A stretch of DNA of 51,166 nucleotides from Candidatus Woesearchaeota archaeon (GCA_030156615.1 JASGME010000006.1:1-51166), one strand, 5' to 3'; counted from the first letter of the stretch, positions 32,804 to 41,552 are shown. Numbers and translations: made by a program. The notes: a model not told the origin generated them from the letters alone.

Positions 32804-32839
32804 GTTTACTTTTATACTCATATGATTACAAAAGTAAAC
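32804..32839 (+). promoter_or_regulatory. inverted-repeat operator of HTH-MNT 2
   Basis: GTTTACTTTT and AAAAGTAAAC form a perfect ten-base inverted repeat with a 16-base spacer that includes the ATG at 32822. A TATA element (TTTATATATT) sits about 25-30 bp upstream of the ATG. A dimeric repressor bound here would block transcription start and translation start together. Confidence 0.6.
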
Positions 32840-33409
32840 GACGTGGATTTGAGAATCTTAAGCCTCTTCACAAAAAGCTACAACAAGGAGTATTACATCA
32901 GAGAGGTAGAGAAGCTTTTGGGGATTAGCTCCCGGACGGCTCTTGTAACACTTGCTAAGCTTGAAAAAAAGGGAATTTTGGAATCAAAGATCAGGGGCAA
33001 GATCAAAACCTATTCAATAAAGAAGTCTGGCTTATCAAGGGAATATTTTGTTTTGACTGAGCAATATAAGAAAATCCAGTTCTTAGAAAAGAATCAGCTT
33101 ATCAAGGAAGTTCTTGAAAAAGCAGAAGATAATATGCATGGTATAGTCATTGTATTTGGGAGCTATGCCAAAGGAATCCAAAAAAAGGATTCTGATCTTG
33201 ATATATTCATCGTAGGCAAGTATGACGAAGATAGAATTAAGGAAGTTGGCAAAAAGTACGGGATTGATATAAATATCAAATGGTATCCTATGAAAATTTT
33301 TGAAAAGGAAATAAATACAGATATATTATTAAAAGAAGTCATTGAAAATCACATAATAATAAAAGGTGTGGAAGGATTTGTAGGGAGGGTTGCAAAATGG
33401 ATCAAATAG
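32822..33409 (+). CDS. HTH-nucleotidyltransferase (MNT) protein 2
   Basis: A 195-residue relative of the MNT gene 2.4 kb upstream. Winged helix at residues 7-60 ('GISSRTALVTLAKLEKKGIL'), then the MNT domain with 'GSYAKGIQKKDSDLD' near 113 and a possible third acidic residue in 'YGIDINIKWYP'. Leaderless start inside an inverted repeat. Its last codons overlap a 29-codon ORF that is out of frame, followed by a decayed region, so no intact toxin partner is visible. Confidence 0.85.
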   Translation: MITKVNDVDLRILSLFTKSYNKEYYIREVEKLLGISSRTALVTLAKLEKKGILESKIRGKIKTYSIKKSGLSREYFVLTEQYKKIQFLEKNQLIKEVLEKAEDNMHGIVIVFGSYAKGIQKKDSDLDIFIVGKYDEDRIKEVGKKYGIDINIKWYPMKIFEKEINTDILLKEVIENHIIIKGVEGFVGRVAKWIK

Positions 33410-33486
33410 TTTGCTGCGGGATTTTGGATTTTTTGCTAATTCAGAAACAGATATTTGAGAGAATAACTATTCGAGAAGGGGAATAA
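33397..33486 (+). pseudogene. remnant after HTH-MNT 2
   Basis: A 29-codon ORF (MDQIVCCGILDFLLIQKQIF...) overlaps the end of the MNT gene by 13 nt, the position of a HEPN-type partner. It stops early and matches no full domain. It is read as the N-terminal stub of a lost partner; chance cannot be excluded. Confidence 0.3.
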
Positions 33487-33498
33487 CAAATAGGATAA

Positions 33499-33806
33499 AA
33501 CAAAAATCTAGATAGATTTATTAGCTCCCTGACATTTAATAACACAAAGATACCAAAAATAGAGTTCAGATGGTCTTTCATCTATCAGGAAGAAAACCAT
33601 TTGCCTAAAAAAGAAGATTTGAAGAAGAAATAGAGGGTTACTCCTATTATACAGAATATAAGAAAGTATGAGATATTGTTCTTAAGGAAAGGCGTGAAAA
33701 GATTATTCAAGATTTGAGAAAGTTTTTTAAACCAGATGATTTTCCTCTTGGATATGGGAAGGATAAAAACAAAGTACATAAAGAGAAAAACAAAAGAGAT
33801 TATTGA
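33499..33806 (+). pseudogene. decayed gene before eS17
   Basis: Two frames read as one protein broken by a frameshift and a stop: first 44 codons (including KIEFRWSFIYQEENHLPKKE) up to a TAG at 33631, then from about 33627 a second frame (EIEGYSYYTEYKK) with an in-frame TGA at 33669 and more coding-like sequence (LKERREKIIQDLRKFF). The ancestral end runs into the eS17 start at 33754. No family recognised. It fills the 270-bp gap between HTH-MNT 2 and eS17. Confidence 0.4.
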
Positions 33807-33948
33807 TAAGTACGGAGACAAATTTACAACAGATTACGAAGAGAATAAGAGAATCATCACAGAAAACTACAAATTTCTCTCAAAGAAGATAAGAAATATA
33901 GTTGCTGGTTATGCAACAAGATTAACAAAAAAATCTGAAAACTTCTAA
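33754..33948 (+). CDS. rps17e: ribosomal protein eS17
   Basis: A 64-residue small-subunit protein. It starts MGRIKTKYIKRKTKEII and has the family's 'KFTTDYEENKRII' and 'KIRNIVAGYATRLTKK' segments. The track starts six codons earlier (MIFLLD...) but homologues begin at MGRI, which is used here. The upstream part of the track ORF belongs to the decayed gene. Confidence 0.93.
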   Translation: MGRIKTKYIKRKTKEIIDKYGDKFTTDYEENKRIITENYKFLSKKIRNIVAGYATRLTKKSENF

Positions 33949-33989
33949 AAATCCAAAAAGAATATTAAGCCTTTGAACATTCAAGAATT

Positions 33990-35006
33990 ATGAAAGGCTT
34001 TAATGATCTTCCAGAAATAAGTGATGCCAATACATATATCTCTATTGCTTTTGAAAGAGCAAAGAAGAAGATAAAGAATGCTGCCAATAAAGATAAGGCT
34101 AAAGAGAAATGGTTCAAGGTTTCCGAACTGATTCGTGTTGAGACTGCTGGCAATGTTCTAAGCAGCAGGTTAGGCGAGATTCTCGATAGTTTTCCCAAGA
34201 TAGATGAGTTGTCCGAGTTTAATAAAGAGTTACTGGGATGCTTCTTCAGTATAAGGGATTACAAGAGGAGTTTGGCAAGAATAGCAAACGCCAAGGCAAG
34301 AATAGGAAAGATTCAGAAAGAGATTCTGAGGAAGCTAAAGAAGACAGAGAAGCCTTTTGAAAGTATGAAATTAAGGAAAGAGGCATTTGGCAGATTTGCT
34401 TCAATCATGAGAAGTATAGATAATGCATTTTATAATCTTGAACAATACAGAAGAAGCTTGAAAGATTTTCCTCTCGTGAAAGAAGAACTATTTAGTGTTT
34501 GCATAGCCGGCTTTCCGAATGTTGGTAAATCTACGCTTATGAAAAGGCTTTCTGGAGCAAACATAGAAATCAACAATTATTCTTTTACTACAAAAAAACT
34601 CTTGATAAATTTCATAAAGTATAGGGAGCAGTTAATTCAGCTTATTGATACTCCGGGGAATTTAGACAGAAAAGATAAGATGAATTTGATTGAGAAGCAG
34701 GCAGATATAGCTGTTAAAAAGCTAGCTAATTTTATTGTTTTTGTTTATGATGCAACAGATGTTAGAAATCAGGAGGGACTGCTCATAAAAACAATTAAGA
34801 TTGGGAAACCTTTATGCGTTTATATAAGCAAGACTGATTTAATTGATGATGTTAAGGCAGGGGCATTGAAGGAAAAGATAAAGAAAATAGTTGGAAAAGA
34901 GAGCTTAGTTTTGACTAATCCAAAAGATGTTGAGGATGCAATAATTTCAGAGTTTAACAAATGGCTTGGAAAAGAGATTAAGAAAAATAAAGAGAGAAAA
35001 AGTTAA
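33990..35006 (+). CDS. nog1: ribosome-assembly GTPase Nog1
   Basis: A 338-residue Obg-related GTPase of the NOG1 family, needed for large-subunit maturation. The helical N-terminal domain (residues 1-165, 'DLPEISDANTYISIAFERAK') precedes G1 'GFPNVGKSTLM', G3 'DTPGNLDRKD' and G4 'SKTD'. The C-terminus is short and basic. It lies 41 bp after the eS17 gene on the same strand. Its TAA overlaps the MscS stop in TTAA. Confidence 0.93.
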   Translation: MKGFNDLPEISDANTYISIAFERAKKKIKNAANKDKAKEKWFKVSELIRVETAGNVLSSRLGEILDSFPKIDELSEFNKELLGCFFSIRDYKRSLARIANAKARIGKIQKEILRKLKKTEKPFESMKLRKEAFGRFASIMRSIDNAFYNLEQYRRSLKDFPLVKEELFSVCIAGFPNVGKSTLMKRLSGANIEINNYSFTTKKLLINFIKYREQLIQLIDTPGNLDRKDKMNLIEKQADIAVKKLANFIVFVYDATDVRNQEGLLIKTIKIGKPLCVYISKTDLIDDVKAGALKEKIKKIVGKESLVLTNPKDVEDAIISEFNKWLGKEIKKNKERKS

Positions 35007-36082
35007 TTTGTTTTTTTCTTTTTGGTTGATTTACTTCCTTCTTCTTTTATGTATAAAACATGGGTTGGGAAAGGAATTGTTATATTGTTCTTATTTAGAG
35101 CTTCATAGATTAGTTTCCTTGCTTCTAGCCCTGCTTCATATCTAAGGCCTCTGTTTGGAACCCAAAATTTGGCATTAAAATTCAACGAGAAATCGCCAAA
35201 TGAATCAAATGTTACGCTTGGAGCAGGATCATCTAGGCAATTCTTAACCTTTTTTATTGAATCTAAGACAACCTTTTCAACTTTATCAACATCAGAGCCG
35301 TAGGCAACTGAAAAAGGAATGACTGCTCTAACAGGAGGGTTCGGTCCTTCAACATTGTGAATCTTTGAATTGGCAAGGATTGAATTCGGGAAGATGATAG
35401 ATTCATTATCCCATGTGCGAATCTTTGAACTCCTTAAAGACATATCATAAACAATGCCGGAAGTGCCGTCATCAAGCTGAATCATATCTCCAACCTTTAG
35501 TGTCTTGTCAAGGATTAATGAGATTCCTCCAAACAGATCTTTTAGACTATCCTGAACAGCAAGGCTGATTGCTAACCCAACAATGCCCAATGCTCCTAAG
35601 AAAGGACCTATCTTAACTCCCCAGATTGAGAGGATTATTAAAAAACCGATTATTGCTATGGCTGCCTTTGCCAAGTTTGTGAATAAAGGAAGCAATGGAT
35701 TCTTTACAGAGATGTCTTTTTTCTTAGAATAGAGTCTGTTAAATAATTCTATAAGCATTCTGGAGATATGAACGCTAAAGAATAGGATAAATACTGTCAG
35801 CACAGAGTAAAAAATCTTATCAACATATTCTGGTATTACAGAGAAGTCAAGGGTATAACCAATCGCAATCCTTGCTGCAATAAGGATAAATAACCACGAA
35901 ATCCAAGGCAATGCCTTCTCAATTAATACATCATCGGTCTTTATTTTGGTTTTGCTCGCAAGTTTCAGAAGTCTTTTCTTGAGGAATCTTTGAACAATAA
36001 GGCCAATTATAAGAACTCCTATAAAAATTATTATGCCTATTACAATATCAAAGGCAATACTGTTTTGTAAAAGTTCATTCAT
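35003..36082 (-). CDS. mscS: small-conductance mechanosensitive channel MscS
   Basis: A 359-residue channel that opens under membrane tension. Four N-terminal hydrophobic helices lead to the pore helix 'GALGIVGLAISLAVQDSL' and the beta domain 'DKTLKVGDMIQLDDGTSGIV', then the cytoplasmic vestibule ('GPNPPVRAVIPFSVAYG'). The track start is GTG; the ATG at 36082 lies downstream of the GGTGAT ribosome site and is preferred. Full length for the family. Confidence 0.93.
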   Translation of the reverse strand: MNELLQNSIAFDIVIGIIIFIGVLIIGLIVQRFLKKRLLKLASKTKIKTDDVLIEKALPWISWLFILIAARIAIGYTLDFSVIPEYVDKIFYSVLTVFILFFSVHISRMLIELFNRLYSKKKDISVKNPLLPLFTNLAKAAIAIIGFLIILSIWGVKIGPFLGALGIVGLAISLAVQDSLKDLFGGISLILDKTLKVGDMIQLDDGTSGIVYDMSLRSSKIRTWDNESIIFPNSILANSKIHNVEGPNPPVRAVIPFSVAYGSDVDKVEKVVLDSIKKVKNCLDDPAPSVTFDSFGDFSLNFNAKFWVPNRGLRYEAGLEARKLIYEALNKNNITIPFPTHVLYIKEEGSKSTKKKKTN

Positions 36083-36155
36083 TAAAATCACCTAAGATTA
36101 TATGCTTAAGCTAATTTTTTTGAGAATTTATAAAACTTTCTTAAATGTCAGAAGA

Positions 36156-36677
36156 TTATGCTTTTTCTTCAACAATAGAATATGAGAGAGGGAGTTTTGT
36201 ATATGCCAGCCTTAATGCTCTTCTCGCCTTTTCTATTCCATCTTCATTCACATAGACGCTCATTAATCTCTCGCCTTCACGAAGCTGCACTGCAATTCCG
36301 ATTACCTTTCCAAAGGAAAGCTTCATTCCTGTGCTTAATCTATCTGCACCTGCACCAGATGCAAGCGGATTTTCCCTTAAAACATGGTGCGGATATTTTA
36401 GGATTTTGAAATGATAAGAAGATCTTCCAAGTGTTTTCTCAAGGAGACGATTTGCACTCACCCTTGCTGATTCTATGCTCTCCTGTCTTATTTGAAGAGG
36501 TTGTTTTGACACTAAAGATACTCTGTATTTGAAAGAACCATTTAGATTTCCCATATCAAATCTTGTAATCTTTAGATGAGGTCTTGACTTTACATAAGAC
36601 TTGCTACGAAACTTTGAAACTCTTGTATAAGGTCTTTCTATGGTCCTATAAGCAACGAATTTTCTTAATCTTGCCAT
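36156..36677 (-). CDS. rpl10e: ribosomal protein uL16 (L10e)
   Basis: A 173-residue large-subunit protein of the archaeal L10e branch. Conserved parts are the start 'MARLRKFVAYRTIERPYTR', 'KYPHHVLRENPLASGAGADRL' and 'GMKLSFGKVIG'. Full length. It stands between MscS and TraB on the minus strand. Confidence 0.95.
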   Translation of the reverse strand: MARLRKFVAYRTIERPYTRVSKFRSKSYVKSRPHLKITRFDMGNLNGSFKYRVSLVSKQPLQIRQESIESARVSANRLLEKTLGRSSYHFKILKYPHHVLRENPLASGAGADRLSTGMKLSFGKVIGIAVQLREGERLMSVYVNEDGIEKARRALRLAYTKLPLSYSIVEEKA

Positions 36678-36706
36678 TCTGAATCAAGTGGATTAATAGA
36701 GGATTT

Positions 36707-37438
36707 TTAAAGCTTTTGTTTTGAATCTTTTTCCTGAGTGCTGATTTTATTTATGTTTTTCTCAAGCCAAGCCCTATGGCCTTCACCTGTTACAACCAAA
36801 ATCTTTTTATCAGGAAACTTTGAATGAAATTCTTCCAGTCTCTTTTTCATATAGCGGTTTCTTTCTTCTATAAGGACATTGTATAAAGAAGGGTATCTCT
36901 TTTTCATCTCCTGAATTATCTTTTCTACCTGTTTCTCATCGGGAACCTTTGAGATGTCTATCTGGACTCTTTCTTTTTTTGAGAAGGGAGCGAAGATTAT
37001 TTCTTTGAAGATTGTAAAGCCTTCTTTAATACCAAATGCCTTTGACAGATGCCTCATAGTGATTCTTATGTCCTGATCAATAAGTAATATAGGAAGAGAG
37101 TATTCTCTTGCCAATAGCACTGCCTGTTTCATCTCTGATCCTGGTTCTACTCCAACGATATTGCCAAGCCGTTTTTGGATTCTATGACCAATCTTGACAA
37201 AAAGAGCTCCTATAAGTCCTATTTGAGATATTAAAGAGAATAAAGAGGGCTGGCTCTTCTGCTTTGAAAACAAGCTGGATAATCTGCCCCTGTCCAACTC
37301 TATTGCTATCACATTAGGAGAGAACTCATCAAAGGCCTTTTTGATCTCATCAATGCTTTCCTTTGCAATATGAGATGTGCCTATGAAAAGAAAAGGACTA
37401 TTCCCATCTTTTGATGTTTTATTAAGCATTTTATCCAT
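36707..37438 (-). CDS. TraB/PrgY-family protein
   Basis: A 243-residue protein of the TraB/TIKI metalloprotease-like family. Family motifs are 'FIGTSHIAKES' (GxxH), 'IELDRGR', 'GVEPGSEM', 'LIDQDI' and 'TGEGHRAWL' (GxxxH-type). The C-terminal membrane segments found in longer archaeal TraB proteins are absent, so this is a soluble form. The track start is GTG; the ATG three codons in fits a TATA box (CTTTTATAT) about 20 bp upstream and a leaderless start. Its substrate is unknown. Confidence 0.83.
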   Translation of the reverse strand: MDKMLNKTSKDGNSPFLFIGTSHIAKESIDEIKKAFDEFSPNVIAIELDRGRLSSLFSKQKSQPSLFSLISQIGLIGALFVKIGHRIQKRLGNIVGVEPGSEMKQAVLLAREYSLPILLIDQDIRITMRHLSKAFGIKEGFTIFKEIIFAPFSKKERVQIDISKVPDEKQVEKIIQEMKKRYPSLYNVLIEERNRYMKKRLEEFHSKFPDKKILVVTGEGHRAWLEKNINKISTQEKDSKQKL

Positions 37439-37511
37439 AAAAAACACAAAATATAAAAGTTTAAATATTAATCGTTAATTAAAGAGATATATTAAGCGTG
37501 GAGGGATAATT

Positions 37512-37781
37512 ATGCTAAAGATGAAGAAGATTAGTACAACGTATGATATGAAGGTATTTACCGATGAAGGGGATTATTTTGGAGATGTTGAAGAATCAAT
37601 AATAAACGGAAACAAGATATATGGCTGGAGGATAAAGGCTACTAAGAGTTCTGTATTGAATAGGGTAATAAGCAATGCAAAGGGGGTCATAGTGCCTCAT
37701 CAGCTTGTTAAGGCAATAGGCGATATTATGCTTATATCAAAATCTGCCGTGCCATCTTATGAAGGCAAGGAAGAACAATAG
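37512..37781 (+). CDS. PRC-barrel domain protein
   Basis: An 89-residue archaeal PRC-barrel protein. The beta pattern 'TYDMKVFTDEGDYFGDVEESI' through 'GVIVPHQLVKAIGDIMLIS' covers nearly the whole protein. Such proteins in archaea are linked to RNA handling or, in some lineages, cell division (CdpB). A GGAGGG site precedes the ATG (MLKMKK...). It is a single gene before tRNA-Gly. Confidence 0.85.
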   Translation: MLKMKKISTTYDMKVFTDEGDYFGDVEESIINGNKIYGWRIKATKSSVLNRVISNAKGVIVPHQLVKAIGDIMLISKSAVPSYEGKEEQ

Positions 37782-37841
37782 GGCTTTTTCTTTTTAAATT
37801 TCTTTATATTTAACTTGTTTATTAGACATCTGATAGAGAAT

Positions 37842-37912
37842 GCACCAGTAGTTTAAGGGCATGACTCCAGCTTCCCAAGCTGGCAATCCGGGTTCAAATC
37901 CCGGCTGGTGCA
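37842..37912 (+). tRNA. tRNA-Gly (CCC)
   Basis: A 71-nt tRNA with acceptor GCACCAG/CTGGTGC, anticodon stem CCAGC/GCTGG and loop TTCCCAA, anticodon CCC (reads GGG). T arm CCGGG-TTCAAAT-CCCGG. Discriminator A; CCA not encoded. Confidence 0.94.
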
Positions 37913-37998
37913 TATCATGAATTTAGTTTAATGGCGGTTGAAGACTAAACAAGGTTTATATAGTTCTGTTATTCTTATCAATAAAAGAGGTGATTTTT

Positions 37999-38760
37999 AT
38001 GAGTGAAGTCATTAAGAAGAGGAAAGAAAATAAAACATGGATAGGCGCTATTGTTTTAGTTTTGCTATTTACTGCAGCCCTTTCTTTTATAACTTTTAAT
38101 CTTGAGGTTGAACTGCAGGAAGGAGAAAATGTTCTTGAGGTTTCAAAGAGGATTGAAAGAGAAGAGATGCCAGATAAGGCAACGATAAGATTTTCTATCG
38201 TAAGCTTGGATGGAGATATAAATAAGGCATTGCAGAAGAATAGCGAGATAAACAACAGGATAATGATGCATTATGAAGTGAGAGATGATTTAACGATTTC
38301 AACTACAGGATACAGTATTCAGGATAGAAAAGAATGGAATAAGAGCTCTGAAAAATATGATGTTCTTGGCTATGAAGTTTATAATACATTAAGCATTGAA
38401 ACAAAGAACCTTGATGATTTAGGAAATATTATCAATGAAGTCATAGGAATGGAAGCAAATCGAGTTGAAAGCGTAGCCTTTGAGATTTCAAACGAGAAGA
38501 AGGAAGAGCTATACAAAGAGATGTTAGAAGAAGGGGTTGAAAAGGCAAAGGAAGAAGCTGAGATGATTGCTGATATGATGGAAAAGGAGATTAAGGAGAT
38601 TGCAAATATATACAAGAATGAGGCTGGGACTTATCCAATTTATTTAAGGAACGAGGCCTTGCTTAAAGATCAAGCGATTGATGCCGAGGCTCCAATAATA
38701 TCTCCGGAGAAACAGACATTGGCACTTGATGTGATTGTAAGCTTTGAATTGAAAGACTAA
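37999..38760 (+). CDS. SIMPL (DUF541) domain exported protein
   Basis: A 253-residue protein with one N-terminal membrane helix (about 14-32, 'WIGAIVLVLLFTAALSFI') and an outer SIMPL domain ('DKATIRFSIVSLDGDINKALQKNSEI', then 'LDVIVSFELKD' at the end). Homologues occur in archaea and bacteria in the envelope, with roles in stress or protein quality unclear. The ATG at 37999 follows GAGGTGAT; the track's GTG start lies inside that site. Ends 18 bp from the convergent kinase-like gene. Confidence 0.83.
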   Translation: MSEVIKKRKENKTWIGAIVLVLLFTAALSFITFNLEVELQEGENVLEVSKRIEREEMPDKATIRFSIVSLDGDINKALQKNSEINNRIMMHYEVRDDLTISTTGYSIQDRKEWNKSSEKYDVLGYEVYNTLSIETKNLDDLGNIINEVIGMEANRVESVAFEISNEKKEELYKEMLEEGVEKAKEEAEMIADMMEKEIKEIANIYKNEAGTYPIYLRNEALLKDQAIDAEAPIISPEKQTLALDVIVSFELKD

Positions 38761-38778
38761 GCAAATTTTTTCTTTTTT

Positions 38779-40605
38779 CTATTTCTTTTTGTATTTTTCT
38801 TCATCAAGAAAAGAGATTAATTGCTCCAATTTCTTTTTTGGTTTTGAATCATACTTGCCCTTTAATTCGTTTAGATTGTATGATGCTCTATTCTTAAAAT
38901 AATTCCCTAATTCAAGATATGAATCGTCTGATTTGTTTTCATACCAAACTGAGGAACGAGCTGCCTGAAGCAAATCAACATAAGACGCAAACAAAGGATA
39001 ATTTTCCTTTATCTCCCTATTCTTAATTTTCTTACTCCTTTTTACTGAATCGTACGCAAAATCAACTCGGTCATCGATAGTTTCAGATATATCTGGTTGT
39101 TCTAGCAAATAGGCAATATCAAAGAGGTAGTTTGCCCATGCTAACCTTTCAAAATCAATTATCTTAGTTCCAAAATACTTTGAAAAGATAAAGTTTCCTG
39201 AGTGAGGATCGCCGTGAGATAAACTCCTTTCCATATTATCTAATTCTTTAAAGATGATTGAAAAAGCATCTATAATATCGTCTTTCATTGAGGAAAAATC
39301 AGATGATTTTTCTAATTTTCTCGTCAATTCATCTTCATAGTTGTATTCCGGAAGAGAATCAAAACCAAGAGCTGAGCTATTTTCAGTAATGAGATTCATC
39401 AAGCCAAAAAGAACTGATAAAGCCTCTGAAGAAGCATAATTTGACTTTGAAGGATTCTTTAGATAATCTCTAAGCAATTCTCCGTCAAAGAACCTCTCTG
39501 CAAGGTAATATTCATCTCCAATCTTTCCAAAATAAAAAGGCCTTGGCATTATTGATTTATCTTTTAGTAGTTCAGAGTAATATATCTTATTCAAGATATT
39601 AAACTCATTTTCTATGCTCGAAGGCTCTTTACTTTTCTTACCAACAAATAAGAGATTAGGAAGATAAGGGGCTTTCCCTATAAAGACATCGTTTGTTGAA
39701 TCAGGCTTAGAATAGACTGTGAAAAGACCTTGCTTCAGGAAGTTTTCAAACCATTCTTTATAGATTTCTTTTGCCTCTTCTTCTGCCTTCAATTTTAGAT
39801 GAGCATTCTTTTTAGAGTACAGTTCATTCTCAAGGATCATCCCTTGAATAAAATCCAAAGTCTCTTTTGATACCTCTTTTTCAAACAAAGGCAGTAATTC
39901 TCTGAATGCATTTATAGGCCGATTCTTTTCAGAATCAGCAGTTCCTCTTGCTATCAAAAAAGTAGCTCTCCTCATTTGATATTGATGCATCTTTCCAAAT
40001 TGCTTTGAAATAGCATTTCTTATTTTTGGAAATGAAACATAAAAAGAGCTTAAGGTGTTGTAGTCTATGAACCTTGCAACCGCTTCTCTTTCAATTAGAG
40101 AATTAGAGAAACTCACCATCATCACATAAAGTTCATTTAAATAATGTTCGACATCTAAATCATCTGCATAAATCAATGACTTTGAAAAATGAGAAATAGG
40201 CTCAAAAGGAGTCTCAGAAATCACCTCATCTGCTAATTTTAAAGAGCGTTTTTTAGACCTATAATAACTACTGCTTGCTTTAAATTCTCTATTAAGTGAT
40301 TTAAAGTAATTTTTTATCCCCGAAATAGTTTCGCTAAAAGAAGGATTATATTTTATTGATTTTTCAAGAATTTTCTTTGCTTCGTTGTAAGAATTAGGAG
40401 TGCTTCTTACTAGATGAGCAATTGGCTTTATTAAAACAGTAGGCACAAGAACATAAAAAAGACTTTCCATGGTTCCTAAAGAATCCATCATGTCTAAAAG
40501 TTTTGAATAGTAATAACCTAAGGCCAGAAAGATAGGCAAATCAGGAGCTACAGAAATTGATGCAGCAAAAGTATTTATCAGAAATTTCCTTAACTTTTCT
40601 TTCAT
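38779..40605 (-). CDS. membrane-linked helical-repeat and kinase-like protein
   Basis: A 608-residue protein with two parts. The first 90 residues include two hydrophobic stretches ('SISVAPDLPIFLALGYYYS', 'LFYVLVPTVLIKPIAHLV'), then about 240 residues of helices that could be TPR-like. The last 300 residues form an aminoglycoside-phosphotransferase/ABC1-like kinase: 'AERFFDGELLRDYL', catalytic loop 'SHGDPHSGNFIF' and metal site 'KIIDFERLAW'. The kinase motifs look intact. Substrate unknown; tandem with a YrdC protein upstream on the same strand. Confidence 0.7.
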   Translation of the reverse strand: MKEKLRKFLINTFAASISVAPDLPIFLALGYYYSKLLDMMDSLGTMESLFYVLVPTVLIKPIAHLVRSTPNSYNEAKKILEKSIKYNPSFSETISGIKNYFKSLNREFKASSSYYRSKKRSLKLADEVISETPFEPISHFSKSLIYADDLDVEHYLNELYVMMVSFSNSLIEREAVARFIDYNTLSSFYVSFPKIRNAISKQFGKMHQYQMRRATFLIARGTADSEKNRPINAFRELLPLFEKEVSKETLDFIQGMILENELYSKKNAHLKLKAEEEAKEIYKEWFENFLKQGLFTVYSKPDSTNDVFIGKAPYLPNLLFVGKKSKEPSSIENEFNILNKIYYSELLKDKSIMPRPFYFGKIGDEYYLAERFFDGELLRDYLKNPSKSNYASSEALSVLFGLMNLITENSSALGFDSLPEYNYEDELTRKLEKSSDFSSMKDDIIDAFSIIFKELDNMERSLSHGDPHSGNFIFSKYFGTKIIDFERLAWANYLFDIAYLLEQPDISETIDDRVDFAYDSVKRSKKIKNREIKENYPLFASYVDLLQAARSSVWYENKSDDSYLELGNYFKNRASYNLNELKGKYDSKPKKKLEQLISFLDEEKYKKK

Positions 40606-40640
40606 TAAGTTATAATTTTTTAATCAATTTATATTTAAAA

Positions 40641-41213
40641 TTATCTCTTTATAAGCTTTGGTTCATCCTCTAAGAGGTTTACTATTGTAGAAGGGGTGCC
40701 TCTTAAATAACCATCATCAAAAGCATAATGAACACTAATCATGCATTTGTCTGAGGCTTCTTTTGGATGTTGAAGCAGTTGGTTCTCGTTTAATGTAGCT
40801 GCAGTACTAACAAAAGGAAGGCCAATCTCCTTAACGAAATCGGCAATCCAATGCATCGGTATCCTTACACCTATTGTGCCTAAGCCATTGTTTACATAAC
40901 GCGAAACAGCATTTTCATTCTTCAACTTAAGTATCAAGGTATATGGCCCGGGAAGTTTCTTTAACCATTCTTCATCTTTTTTTGTAATTGTGCAATTCTC
41001 TTTAATCCATTGCATAGAAGGAGCTAATATTGAGAAAGGACGCTGAAAATCGTTTTTTATCTCTCTTATTTTTTTCACGGCATCGTCATCCTTTGCATTG
41101 CAACCAAATCCATATATGGTATCTGTCGGATGAAGCACGATCTTACCTTTCTCAATCTGTTTAAATAGATGAACTTTGTTAATAAACACTTCTTCCTTTG
41201 TCAGGATTTCCAT
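40641..41213 (-). CDS. second YrdC-domain protein
   Basis: A 190-residue stand-alone YrdC-fold protein. It keeps 'HPTDTIYGFGCNAKDDDAV', 'TIGVRIPMHWI' and the fold's length, but the usual SxN loop is changed to 'VSTAATLNENQL' and the basic KxR region is 'IKNDFQRPFSI'. It therefore may bind nucleotide or RNA differently from the full Sua5 at 15 kb, perhaps not making threonylcarbamoyl-AMP. It follows the tiny-ORF cluster and precedes the kinase-like gene on the same strand. Confidence 0.85.
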   Translation of the reverse strand: MEILTKEEVFINKVHLFKQIEKGKIVLHPTDTIYGFGCNAKDDDAVKKIREIKNDFQRPFSILAPSMQWIKENCTITKKDEEWLKKLPGPYTLILKLKNENAVSRYVNNGLGTIGVRIPMHWIADFVKEIGLPFVSTAATLNENQLLQHPKEASDKCMISVHYAFDDGYLRGTPSTIVNLLEDEPKLIKR

Positions 41214-41260
41214 GATGGTTTAGGGAATTTAAGAATTTTTAAAAACCTTTCGTTATAATG

Positions 41261-41374
41261 CTAAATGTTCTTTATACTCATTCGATAGGCTTCCTGACTT
41301 AGAGCAAAGTTGTTTATTGCATTTATGAGCTCTTTGTATTCTTCCCAGTTCAAATAATTTTTAGTTCTGAACAT
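41261..41374 (-). CDS. 37-aa small protein
   Basis: A small ORF starting MFRTKNYLNWEEYKELI with GGTGAT six nt before its ATG, and sequence that is helical and amphipathic (INAINNFALSQEAYRM). Too short for the ORF track. No family recognised. It lies between the YrdC gene and a T-tract terminator, on the same strand. Confidence 0.45.
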   Translation of the reverse strand: MFRTKNYLNWEEYKELINAINNFALSQEAYRMSIKNI

Positions 41375-41384
41375 TTTTATCACC

Positions 41385-41400
41385 AAAAAAAGCAAAAAAA
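41385..41400 (-). terminator. T7-GC-T7 terminator
   Basis: On the minus strand TTTTTTTGCTTTTTTT lies three bases after the stop of the 49-aa ORF and directly before the ribosome site of the 37-aa ORF. It resembles the archaeal U-tract terminator after the S-layer gene, so the 37-aa ORF might depend on read-through. Confidence 0.5.
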
Positions 41401-41402
41401 GA

Positions 41403-41552
41403 TTATGCGGACAGATGATAGCCCTTCAAAAAATTAAGTTCAGCGAAGTCAATCTCATCATCATCGTAAAGATAATCAAGGCCTTCTAAATCATATACAT
41501 CGTATTCAGCATTTTCTGGTTCATCAACAATTTTTATTTCCTCAAATTTCAT
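41403..41552 (-). CDS. 49-aa acidic small protein
   Basis: A 49-residue, strongly acidic protein (MKFEEIKIVDEPENAEYDVYD, then a run YDDDEIDFAE). GAGGTGG lies seven nt before the ATG, a very strong ribosome site for such a short gene. The opening strand and acidic body look like antitoxins or small inhibitors that mimic DNA; that is inference. No family recognised. It precedes a T-tract terminator. Confidence 0.55.
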   Translation of the reverse strand: MKFEEIKIVDEPENAEYDVYDLEGLDYLYDDDEIDFAELNFLKGYHLSA

